Source: Serinus canaria (lineage: Eukaryota > Chordata > Aves > Passeriformes > Fringillidae). Taken from it: DNA of 64,000 bases. Location: positions 61,985,543 through 62,049,542 of the forward strand of contig NC_066314.1 of NCBI RefSeq assembly GCF_022539315.1. Reading direction: 5' to 3'. The notes under the pieces are model-generated. The model was given only the letters and a program-made list of their open reading frames with translations, ran no database searches and had not been told where the DNA came from. This document shows, in pieces, positions 1-16,750 of the stretch (position 1 is the first letter of the stretch; each line of letters opens with the position of its first letter). A program made the translations under genes and the position numbers.

Positions 1-195
1 ATTATGTGTAGCTCTGTATGTTGCATTATGTGTAGCTCTGTATGTTGCATTATGTGTAGCTCTGTATGTTGCATTATGTGTAGCTCTGTATGTTGCATTA
101 TGTGTAGCTCTGTATGTTGCATTATGTGTAGCTCTGTATGTTGCATTATGTGTAGCTCTGTATGTTGCATTATGTGTAGCTCTGTATGTTGCATT
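1..195. repeat. 24-bp tandem minisatellite, 8 perfect copies
   Basis: Eight identical copies of a 24-bp unit (ATTATGTGTAGCTCTGTATG followed by TTGC) fill bases 1-192, and a further ATT follows before unique sequence starts. I see no mismatch between copies, which suggests recent expansion or homogenisation. The array begins at the first base of the window, so its true length is unknown. It lies in GNPTAB intron 2. Because 24 is a multiple of three, the array stays open as an 8-residue repeat (MCSSVCCI), which is a by-product of the period and not a gene. Confidence 0.97.
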
Positions 196-6057
<5,862 letters not shown>

Positions 6058-6210
6058 GGCCCGCCGGCGGCCGCCGCCCCGCACGGCCCGGCCCGGCCCG
6101 GCCCCGCTCCCCGCGCTGCCTGCGCCGGGCGGGGCCGCCGGCCCAGCGCCCGCCCCGCTTCCGGCAGCGCCCGGCGCCGCCTGGCGGTGGCGGAGGGGCC
6201 GCGCTGAGGG

Positions 6211-6296
6211 AGCGGCGCTGCCGGCCCCTCACGGGGGGAGCGGCGCTGCCGGCCCCTCACGGGGGGAGAGGCGGAGCGGCGCTGCCGGCCCCTCAC
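6211..6296. repeat. Tandem repeat of about 28 bp in the GNPTAB promoter, 3 copies
   Basis: The motif AGCGGCGCTGCCGGCCCCTC followed by AC occurs at 6211, 6239 and 6275. The first two copies are 28 bp apart and the third is 36 bp on, because of an 8-bp insertion. The array sits 150-240 bp upstream of the GNPTAB start codon, inside the CpG island. Confidence 0.93.
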
Positions 6297-6643
6297 AGAG
6301 GCGGCGAATCGGCCGTTCCACCGCAGAGGTCCTGCGGATATCGCGCTGCTACGGCCGAGCTGCGTGCTGAGACTGAATTTCAGCGGTCTGTGCGTGTTAC
6401 GGCACAGGAATGAAGTGCGGGGAGGCGTGTGTGGAATGGGAATCAGCAAGCTAGAGTGGGTTACTGAGTTCTTCAAGAACAGCTCTTGAGGAAAAAAGAG
6501 AACAAGAAACTAGTTAGTGATCGGTAGCTAGCAGCTACTCTCTGGCAGCTGACACTCTGCCGTGAAGTCCAGCCACGTGCACGGTGCTGTTGCCATCGCC
6601 GGTGTCAAAGATTGATCGGGCAGAGGCACCGCTGGTGGCCAGA

Positions 6644-7259
6644 TGTGAAAAATGCGTATTATATGATTGACTTTTCGCAAATATTAAAATGAATATTATA
6701 TGTTATGTGTTAGAAAGTTGTGCTGTATTAATTTTTTTAAGTAGTGTGTTAAATATAGTTTTAGGTTATAACATAATGTTAAAATAGAAATTATGTATGT
6801 GAGATATTTTTTTTTAAAAAGGAATGAGGTACTCGCACCGGATAGCAGCCACAGGACAACTAAATCTTTCAGAGAAAGAGAATTTATTGCTCCATTATCA
6901 GAAGAGACTGACTTCTTCCCTCCTCATCCCTGAAGACGCTGTTAGGATTCAGAGAAAGAAGCTGACACTGAGCAGGCAGAATCCTTTGTTTGAATGGAAT
7001 TTATGCATGAGGTGTATGAATATGCAACCGGCTATTGTTTTTAAGGGTTAATCCTCTGTTAACAGGTGTCCTTTTTCAGGCTTATTTTGCCCAGAAATGG
7101 TACCCAGACCATCCATAACTCTTTGTTCTTATTGTCTCATATTGTCCTTGTCTCAATTGTTCACATTTTTATTACTCTAATTATATTACTATTTTTATAA
7201 CCATTTTATTACTACTAAACTTTTAAAATTTTAAAAACAAGTGATTGGCGTTTTTCACA
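6644..7259 (-). mobile_element. Solo LTR of an ERVL-like endogenous retrovirus
   Basis: A 616-bp element begins TGTGAAAAATGC and ends GCGTTTTTCACA, giving terminal inverted repeats and the retroviral TG...CA ends. It is flanked on both sides by the identical 5-bp sequence CCAGA (6639-6643 and 7260-7264), a target-site duplication of the length typical of ERVL-class insertions. On the minus strand an AATAAA lies in the body (TTTATT near 6882), so minus is the likely sense strand. No gag, pol or env sequence is present, so this is a solo LTR left by LTR-LTR recombination. The sequence resembles an LTR family I recall from songbird genomes. The family name is not certain. Confidence 0.92.
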
Positions 7260-7264
7260 CCAGA

Positions 7265-9265
7265 GCAGAGTGACGGGGTGTTAGAGGGCTGCAAGAGGCC
7301 AGGCATAGTAGCACCCATCTCTGTATTCTATCCCTGCATCCAAAGGTCTTCTAAATATTTCTTAAAACTCCCTGTAGTGACTTTTCAGAGTCACAACCAT
7401 GGTCCTTGTGATCCTATATTTCCTGTGGGAATAATGCCTGACTCTTTCCAGAACTTAGTCCCAGTACATTTACACAGTGGTAGTCTGAGAGGACTACACA
7501 TGGTTGTACTGTAAGAAGTGTCCAAGAGGGCACAGCTCTTTAGCACGTTGTCTCTCTCAAGCCACTGAGCCCTCCTCCTATTTACTTTTTAGTGTCACAG
7601 CATTTGTCTTTCTCCAGGGTGAGAGGAAAGCTAATGTCCTTACAAACAAACAAATTGATGGGTGAAGGGATGTGTGTTCAAGTCTTTGAAATGGGGCCCG
7701 ACTTAGGGCAGGTTTGCTGCAGAGCCCAGACAGCTTGGCTCTGGGAACAGACAAGGGTCTGCACAAGCCTGAGTTTCTAAACTTTGGGGTAAAATAGTAG
7801 GTTCAAGGGGGGATATGTGGTAGGTGGTTCTGGAAGGCTGTACCTTCCCTGTACCTCAGCCAGTGGGGAGAGGACGGGGGCAACATGCAGCTGGGAGCTT
7901 AGGGTAAAAGGAGGCTGTGAGGCTGTGCCCTGGGAAACCTCGAGAGAGCAAATACCATGGCTGTCTGCCCCGGTGCACTCTCTCCCTTAATTCAAATAAA
8001 ATTGCAGGACTCATCTGTCTTCTTTTTGGACATAAACCTCTGGAATTTGTGGATTTTCCTGACAATGGGCCATAGGACAGGGTGATGAATTCACCAGGGG
8101 TTACCTGAAGAGCCTCAGAACCCCCTCTTGGTGCTGTGTTCATCCTCCTCATGGTGTGTTATTAGCCTGATAATACTTATTTGGCCCTTTGTGATAACCC
8201 AGCCTTCCAGTCTTGGTACACAGAAGACTCTAACTAAACTTTTCTCTCCTTTGTGTTCTCAGTCATGTGCAGAAGTACTATCCTAGGGGAATATAATCTT
8301 TGCATATTCCCTTACCTGCCCCTCCTGCTCAAGCACTGTGCTATTATTATTAAGCTATTATTACTCAGCTATTATTACTGCCTAGCAGCACCTCTTTACC
8401 ACCACCTACAGCCAACACCTACTGTGCCAGCAGTACCAGTGATGGCCTGGTATTCTGAGTCAGCAGGTTTTCATTGAGAACTGAGGTATAGCATGTATGC
8501 AAATTATGAGAAAAACCCCTATTTCTGGTCAAAACAATCTATTTCTGGTCAACAATCCGGTGTAAATGCAGAAATGAAACTGACTGTGCTGAAAAGATGA
8601 AGATGAGAGATATCACCAGTGTAAAGCAGAAAACCAGTCAGGGGAAGCTGCATTACTTCAAGACCTGGATTATTAATTAGTACAAGCTGTGAGAAGATGC
8701 ATTTATGCAGATTAATAAATACTTCCATATTATATCAGTGTGATAAAGCTTTTAAAATTCACATAATCTTTAAATTATTTTTTTAAAGTATCAGACAAAT
8801 CATACCATTAGACACAGAAATATAAAAAGGTGCTGAACAAATCATGGTGGCACTATATCTGTCCTTTCTTGTAGAATACTTACATTCAAGGAATACATAT
8901 TTAAACTGAAATTGATGTATGAAAAGGAACAACCAGATCCTTCTTTCTGAAGAGACACTAAAAGGTTTTGACTTGCTCACATCACAGAAATGGAGATCAG
9001 AAACTTATTTAAACTAAATGCAGTACTGTCATGAGGTTAAAACAAAACACAGGAAAACCCAAAGCAAACAAAACAAAACACAAAAAGGAGACAAAACCAT
9101 GTTCTGGAATATATTTCAAGCAGGAATACCTATCAAGCCTTGAAAGATAGCCTAACCAGTGACAGGAATCAGGGCTCTATACTCCAGATATTCCCCTATA
9201 TTCCATTTTGCCACGGACTCATAATTTCTTCCCATCTTCTGTCCATCAAAGTTTTAATTATTCCA
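7265..9265. other. Intergenic sequence, no gene seen
   Basis: Mostly unique sequence between GNPTAB and DRAM1. A short triplicated AGCTATTATTACT-like motif lies at about 8341-8382. Short open frames have no recognisable protein content. Confidence 0.6.
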
Positions 9266-9641
9266 GATGAATGAGGTTGTTTGGTCTGGAGAAGAGGAGG
9301 CTCAGGAGGGACCTCGTTGATCTCTGAAAGGATCTTGTAGAGAGGTGGGAGTTGACCTCTTCTGCCATGTCTCAAGTGAAAGGCAAGAGGAAATGGTCTC
9401 AAGATGTGACAGGGGAGGTTTAGATTAGGTATTAGGGGAAAAAAAAAAGTCACTGAATAACTGGTGAGGCACTGGAATAAGTTGCACAGGGAGGTGTTAG
9501 GGTCACTGGCTCTGCAGGTGTTCAAGAGGCATCTGGACCTGGCACTTGGGGATGCATTTTAGGGGTGCTTATGGTGGGTTGATGGTTGAACTGGATGATC
9601 TTTAAGGTCTCTTGCAACCTTGATGATTCTGTGATTCTGTG
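9266..9641 (+). mobile_element. CR1 LINE, 3' fragment
   Basis: A 5'-truncated CR1 copy in plus orientation. It contains the recognisable end of the ORF2 region (TCTGGAGAAGAGGAGGCTCA near 9286), the conserved 3' UTR phrase ACTGGATGATCTTTAAGGTC, and the avian CR1 terminal octamer repeat (ATTCTGTG, twice) at 9625-9641. It is not coding. Confidence 0.93.
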
Positions 9642-12600
9642 AAAGGCATAAAAAAGAGATGAAAACAAGGTCCCCCTCAGCTTGCTAATTAATGGCAAGC
9701 TATTAAGGTAGACATACCAGATGCAGGCTCAAATACCTTTTGAGATAATCTATCAAAGTTGCTGGGATTATTCTATGTCTGTAACTAGAAATTATTTCCA
9801 GAAACCAGATCAGGGGCCTTGTATCCCTTTGCAGCTGTCTTTGTGGGCATATGCCTGAAAGGAGCAGGGCTTAGTCCAAATTCTTCTGTTTTCACATTTT
9901 ATCTAGTGCACTGCTTGTGCAGTTCTCCAGGTGAGAACTTTATAATTGAATCCAAGAAAGGAATAGTTAACTTTCTCCATTTCTCCCAGTCATTGGAGAT
10001 GCAAATGAACACAGATATTCTGCTAGGAGCAATAAATTCCACTAGATGTCAGGATATGTAAAAACTAGGCACTGCCATTATAATCCAACATATACTTAGG
10101 GGCCTTGCCAAGTCATTATCCATATAAACCACTGGGCTCTTGGAATGATCTGCTTGACTGTTCTTTTATTTGTATTACCTCAAAGGTGCACATAGCAGCA
10201 CTTAACACAAAGGCATGCCTCCTGTGGATTGTGATGTAATCTAAATAAGCTGTCAAATAGTTATAAGTACACTTGATCTTGATTTTCTGCAAGTTGTCTT
10301 CACCAATATTTTTTCTCTCTTAGCTCGTAGAAAACTGATTTTTTTGTTTGATGTTTTTCTTACTACAAAAAGACCTTTCTAAGAAGGGGTAGAAGCTCCT
10401 TTGAAAAGGAAAGTAATATTTTCTTTCTTTTAACAGGAATGGAGATTCTGTAATCCTCAAAATCTTGAGGAAGATAGAATTTCTTACTGGACATGGTAAA
10501 CTTATCCAGTAGTAGCTCTTTCCAGGTCTTTTGTGTTCTCATTTGCTGGGAAAGGAGAACAGTAGTAGCTAAATATCCAAGGCAACAGTGTAATTAATTA
10601 TCTTTGGTTGAGGCAAAAGACGAGAAATAATCAACCAAGCATCTCAAGTTTTTCTGTTAGCCAAGAATATTATTCACTGGACATTTTATGAATCTTGTTC
10701 TAAAGAAAAGAGAATTAACATCAACATAGGTTTCCTGTATTTGTCTCTGTATGGTGTCTTTAATAAACATGAATTAAACTTGTAGCGCTTCTATGAGGCA
10801 AAAATTACTGATCAAAAAGGTAAAGACAAAAATTTAGCAAGTTTGATGCCTGTTCCACTTGAAATTTGTGAATTTTCACAATACAGGAGATAACTCATAG
10901 TACTCTGAAGGCTCAGCAGTTCACTCTTGGGGATTTTGGTTTCATTTGTGAGTGCTGTGAACTTGTGAGCATTCAGAGGTGTCTCAAGTCAGGCAAGTAA
11001 AAGTTCAGAACAGAGGGGTAGTGGGACTTGCCTGTGGAGAGTTTGTCACTACTTTGAAGAGCACTCTCTGTGGAAAGGAACTGGGAGATAATAGGGCCTT
11101 CTAGGACTTCTCTCCCTGCCACTCCACCCTCCCAAAAAACTATAATATCTGTGCTTCTGAAATTTAAACCAGTAGCCTTAGGCATACTGGAATTAACAGC
11201 TTGGTATGGCAAGCTGTTAATTTGGTAGTCAATTTGGTAGTGTCAATTTGGTAGTACCACTATCCATCAAATACAATAATTAAATCACATTAGCCACTCA
11301 GAACATAAAAGGGTAAAAGATGGTGACTGAGCAGTGTCCTATCCTTCAACACATAATCTCATTTTAACTCACCATTTATAGAGCTCTTAGGCTTTGGTGA
11401 GACTCAATGCCACTGCCATTACCTTTAAAATAGAGATTGAATATAAGTGATCAATTTCTGAGAGACACTGCTAGACCTTTCTGCTGTGTCTTGTAATGGA
11501 TTATCTCCTAATCAGGCTAAAGTAATTTTAGACTCATGAGCAAATGCATTCTAATTATATGCAGCTAGTGAGAGTTTCACTTAGTACTGCTGCAAAGTGG
11601 AGATTTTAAAACTGTGCTCAGTATTTCACTACTTTTGAAAACCCTCAGATGTTCAGCTCCCAACCCTCTGGACCCATATGCAAGGAACATTTATGACTTT
11701 TTACTTGAAAGTTCTCTTCATAGAATCCTTTTTTTTTTTTTTTTTTTTTTTTGTTTCATATCCGTTTCTCTACTGTACCCATTTCTCTACTGGAAAAAAA
11801 AAATTCTGAAACATCAGTCAGTTCCTACCCTTTCCAGTTCTTTTTTATGTGTGCAGATACTGGAAAGAATATTTAAAATCATCTGAAGAGCATGGCTGGT
11901 AAAAATGAGGTATAACTAAAGAGAAAACAGTAGTATCTCAGAAACAGATGAAAAAGCTGTGCCTAGAGAGCAAAGGACTGGAAAAATGCCATTTGAAAAA
12001 TCTCTGAAAGTGAGCATCTAGATGAAGCTGAGGCAGCATGTGCACCTGGCAGCAAAATCAGATTTTCTAAACATAATATTCGCCAACATTTTACTCTGAA
12101 AGATCTGTTATTTCCTGCATACTTCAAACTAAAATAATAAATGCTTGCAGAAAGCCAGAAGAAACCTTCTGAAACTCTGTAGAATCTGGCATTTTGTTGT
12201 TTCTGTTGGGGTGTTAGGTTTTTTGTCTTTGTTTCCTTTATAGCAAGGCCTTGCTTTTTAAAGAGATATGCTCTTAGCAATGGTAAACTAAAATTCAAAT
12301 AGACAGTAGCTTTCAAACCTAATCATATCTGCATGTTTGTTTCCAAAGTCCCTAATGAAGAGGATGAAATATCCTAAAACATCTCCCCAGGCTGTGATTC
12401 AATGTATTTTATGTATTTTAGAAAATATATGAATGTAACCTTATTTTATAAATAATAAATTCCATCATTCTTTTTGAAAATATACAGCTGGAGTTCATCG
12501 TCCTTGATATTTAACTATCATTTTAACTAGAGCAGGATAGAATAGGGTAGAATAGAATTTCTCACAGTGGTCTGTTTCTATGAAATATTTGATTATTCTA

Positions 12601-13171
12601 AAGGTTCAAACGGTATTATTTTTTTTTACTTTATCACTGGAAGCACAGAGCCTTTAGTATACTGATGGCATTGTTACATCATAGTGACGGAATTTATGTT
12701 TCTTTTGTTAATCCTGCCAGGTTGCAATGGCACAGAGAACAGACTGTATGGATTTGATGGCTGAAATGGGAAGGGTACTCTTTGAAATCCACTCAGCAGC
12801 ACACAGCAGAAAATAATGGAGGTGCTTTTAGTGATTTACAGTGGTCAGTAGGATCTGGTGGCTCTTGATATCTTGGTATCCAATAACATGCACCTTTTAC
12901 ATCACAGTAGGGAGATGGAAACTCAGAACACTAGAAGAGCATCTAATTTTGGTTATGCAGCTCTCCATCATTTGGTATGGATGACAGTATCAGAAAGAAG
13001 GATTCAGTAGTTGAAGGACCTCTTTAGGATGAACAATTTCCTTAGATGGTTGAAAATACACTTTTATGTTTAAAAATGCTTAAGAGACTACATAGACAGT
13101 AGAGTGGGAATAATTGCTACAATACTTTTTTGGAAAGGCATATTAGCTGTTCTTCATATCTATTTTATTTC
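9642..13171. other. Intergenic sequence, no gene seen
   Basis: AT-rich unique sequence. It includes a 24-base T run at 11729-11752, an inverted repeat plus triplicate at 11191-11259, and a short TAGAATAGGG-type run near 12535. No exon or element was recognised. Confidence 0.6.
11191..11259. repeat. 13-bp hairpin followed by a triplicated AATTTGGTAGT
   Basis: AATTAACAGCTTG (11191-11203) and its exact inverse CAAGCTGTTAATT (11210-11222) flank a 6-base loop. From the end of the right arm the 11-mer AATTTGGTAGT then occurs three times, separated by 1 and 3 bases. The two structures overlap, which suggests a local replication-slippage event. Confidence 0.85.
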
Positions 13172-13240
13172 AGAACATAGAGACATAGAACTGTTTAGGC
13201 TGGAAAATACCTCTAAGACCATCTAGTCCAGCCATTAACT
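13172..13240 (-). mobile_element. CR1 LINE, short 3' tail
   Basis: A minus-strand CR1 remnant. The plus strand shows CATAGAGACATAGAA, then GGCTGGAAAATACCTCTAAG and ACCATCTAGTCCAGCC, the reverse complement of the CR1 3' UTR. It is degraded, and only the last 70 bp or so are recognisable. Confidence 0.8.
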
Positions 13241-16052
13241 GCTTCTCAAGAGTGTGAAGGAGCTGGTACAGACAAGGTATAATTCATGATTTTTCCTCTG
13301 GGACTCCCAAACTGCACCAGCTGTTCCTCAGTTCAAAGTTCCTCAAACAAATAAGAAGCTGTGATGCTCCACAGGTTATTGCAGTGCTCATTGCCAGGTA
13401 CAAAGCTGAGCATTTGTTTGTGCCTCATGATACTGATTTCACTGCATTTTTACTGAACAAGAACAATCCTGCCTTTTTTTCATATTATTTGTGGTCATAA
13501 CAAATTTGCTATGCAGCGTGACCCTTTGATATTGAGGAACTATGAAGGACATGGACAAAGGCCAAGAAAGGATGGAAAGAACAGCTTGTTAAAACTGAAA
13601 AGACAAAATTGAACACAATGTTTAGGTTTTGTAAAACTACATTTTACTAGGTATGTTTGTTTGTTAGGTGTGTATCAGCTGGAATTGAGCAGTTTCAACA
13701 TAAACAGATTTCACAATATTCCCCTGAAGCACATGTGGCAGCTCCCTCTGGCCCTGTTAGACATTGGTGTCAGCTGTGGCCAGACACAGAAAAAGGAAAC
13801 TCATGAAAGAAGCAAACAGTAATACAGCCAGCAATGTGCAAAGCATGGTGTACAGGAAGAAATAACTGAGTGCCCTATATTTAACAATATGATGCAGTAA
13901 AGGTAGACAAACCAACACCCTTAAATTGTGCTGGCAAATCAATATTAACATGTGGAAATAGAATCTGATTTTTCAGGAGTGAGTACTCCCCATTTCCAGG
14001 AGGTTTTGTGTTGGATGTAGCTACATCATTAGACACTTCTGATGTTGAGAAAAAAATGTATTTTTGATAGCTTTTCCAAGGATTGATCAAATTTTCTCTG
14101 TTTAGAGTCTGATTTCATTAATCCCTTTGCATTCTAATTTGACTCAGGTCATGAATTTCATTACTTTCTCCTAATCTTCAGCAAGCAGCTTACTGCCAGC
14201 TACTGTGTACCAGTAAGAAAACTGCAAAGGTATTTCTTTCAGATCACAAGGCCACATAAAAAGCTCCCATTTCACTTTGAATGATTTACTTTTCACTAAA
14301 AATGTGCTTCTACAAAAATGTACTGCCAAAATTCTCAAAATGCCAGAGCCAAATTCTCCTACTAACTGCTTCAGCATGTTCACTACCTCATTTAGAGTGA
14401 AGGTCAACAAAGCCACTGGAGAATGGTTCATCTGTAGCTAAACAGTCTCTCTCTTGCTCTATAGCCCTGGTCAGTCTACTGCTCATGCATTCTGGAAACA
14501 AAGATTTCTCCCAATAAACATTTTATTTGAAAAAAACATCACCCAAGAAGTAACTGAAAATACAGAGTGGAGTAGTTAAAAAAAAAAAAAAATTGAGAGC
14601 TAATTTTCTCTAGAAATTCTGGAATAAGCCTTTTCACACTTCACCACTATTCCAAGATATTAATCTGTCCTGCACCAGAGAAAGCTTCTATTCATTTTTT
14701 GGTTTTGGGGTTTTTTGGTTGGCTTTTGTGTGTGTGTATGTGTAGTTTTTTGTGGGGTGTTTTTGTTTGCTTGCTTGTTTTGGGGTTTTGGGTTTTTTTT
14801 TTGGGTTTTTTTGGTTGGTTGGTTGTTTTTCGGTTTTGTTTGGTTTTGGGTTTGGGGTGTTGGTTTTGTTTTTGTCTTTGTTTTTTTTTTTGGACTTTTT
14901 GGTTTGGTTTGGGTTGGGTTTTTTTGAGTGATGAAATTACACTATTTCAACCCAGTAGTTACCTCTCTTCATTCTTAAGGGATCTGTCAGTTTTTGACTT
15001 CTACAATCTTTTTGACAGCTGAGACATCTTTTACCTGAATTTTGGTTAGACATTTAGATATAATCTAGCTATCTACAGGGGAGACCCAAAATAAATAGAG
15101 CAAAATAAACCATTTCTTAAACAATAACATCTGAAAACTGCCTTATAACTAAATCCCATTACCTTTTAGAAATATTAATATCATGTCATGAATGCCTTAC
15201 AGTGTTAAGACTTTTCAGATGTTGTGGATTGTTACTATTGTTACTCCAAACTTCCTGTCAGAAGTGAAAATAGTTTACACATGCTTTTATTACTGAGAGA
15301 AGGTTACAGATACTGGCACATGACCAAAGAGGAAGAGAAGAGATACCACAAACCAGCTTGAACTCTTCACACAGTAATCTGAAGAAGTTACTGGTAGTGT
15401 ATTTGATTCCTTCTGTAAATGTATTTCTGGTACAACCTGTGTTAATAAGCCAGTTATTAACCAGTTGTTAATAAAAGAATTTAGGCATTACATTCACAGA
15501 TTGACTGCTTTTTTTCCTAGTGCTTGTGTGTAACAACAGATCTCAAAAAGCAGCTGAACTTCATCTCTTTTGCTCTCATTCCAAACTTTTACTGCTTACC
15601 ATTTTCTTGTCTCACTTGTACTTCCATCCTTCCATCTTCCAGCAGGTTCTTTACCATATCAGGGAAGTAAATGCTACTGTAACTATTCTGTACCGGTTCA
15701 ATGTAAAAACCATGCAGAGATATTAAAAAACAATAAGTTTGAGGAAGGGGTTTCTTCTAACTGGGTCTTTCATGTTACAGGTAATTCCATAATGAATGAG
15801 TTTGAAAAAAAACCATATTATAAAGAATATTAATATATAATAAATATAAAATCTATGGGAAACATACTTTGAGTAAAGCAGAGAAAAGAGGAGATACAGG
15901 TACCAGCAGCACAGACTATTTTAGATTTCTTCCATTATTATTTCCTTCATATATTTTCAAATCACTGACATGGATGTGTTATTATATGCACACCTTAACA
16001 TATTTATTTTCCTAATAATTCTAACTTGAAGTAGTCTGATCATTTTGTTAGA
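13241..16052. other. Intergenic sequence, no gene seen
   Basis: Unique AT-rich sequence apart from the G/T tract described separately and an A run at 14578-14593. No exon was recognised on either strand. Confidence 0.6.
14695..14926. repeat. 230-bp strand-asymmetric G/T tract
   Basis: The plus strand is almost only G and T, with a handful of C and A. It has many G runs of 2-4 separated by T runs, such as GGGGTTTTGGG and GGTTGGTTGGTTG. The open frames across it are pure low complexity (Phe, Gly, Val, Trp, Cys). The composition is compatible with G-quadruplex formation on the plus strand. Confidence 0.9.
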
Positions 16053-16750
16053 TCACAGAATCATAGAATCATAGCAGGGTTTAGTTCAGAAAGGACCATA
16101 AAGATGTCCCAGTTTTAACCTCACTCCCATGGGCAGGGACATCTTCCATTAGACAAGATTGCTCAAAGCCCCATCCAGGCTGGCATTTAACAGGGCATCC
16201 ACAATTTCTCTGGCCAACCTGTCACAGTGTCTCATCACACTCAGAACAGAGAATTCTTTCCTAATATGTAATCTAAACCTACCATCTTTTGTTTAAAGCC
16301 ATTTCCCCTTGTGCTGTCACTACAGATCTTGATATAAATTCTCTAGCTTTCATTCTTCTAAGCCCCATTTAAATAATGAAAAGATGCAATGCATTGTCCC
16401 TGGATCCTTCTCTCGTCCAGACTGAACAAACTCAGCTCTCTTGGCCTTTCTTCAACAAGGGAAGGGGCTCCATCCCTCTGATCATTTCTGTGGCCCTCCT
16501 CTGGAGCTGCTGTAACAGGTCCATGTCTGGTGCCAGGGACCTCAGAGCTGGATGCAGCGTTCCAGGTGGGGTCTCATCAGAGCAGAGCAGAGCAGAGCAG
16601 AGCAGAGCAGAGCAGGGGGGCAGATTCACCCTACTCAGCCTTCTGGTCATGTTTCCCATGCTTTCATACAGCCCAGGATAAAGCTGGTTTTCTGGACTGC
16701 AAATGCACACTGAAGGCTCATATCTAATTTTTTCATCCACAAGAATCCCA
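16053..16750 (-). mobile_element. CR1 LINE, about 700-bp 3' fragment
   Basis: A minus-strand CR1. The plus strand starts with the inverted terminal octamers (ACAGAATCATAGAATCATAG) and runs through the 3' UTR into the end of ORF2. A minus-strand open frame still shows the reverse-transcriptase tail pattern LQRRATEMIRGMEPLP. Frameshifts and stops make it non-functional. A GAGCA microsatellite has grown inside it. Confidence 0.95.
16579..16615. repeat. (AGAGC)n microsatellite inside CR1
   Basis: About 7.4 perfect copies of the pentamer AGAGC. From memory the CR1 consensus has only one or two copies at this position, followed by GGGGCAGA as here, so the array probably grew from that seed. Confidence 0.95.

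Noticed and set aside
6644..7259. Full-length endogenous retrovirus
   Set aside because: Only one LTR is present between the target duplications, with no internal coding region. It is a solo LTR.
14699..15022. 107-residue hydrophobic protein rich in Phe, Gly and Trp
   Set aside because: It is the translation of a G/T-only low-complexity tract.
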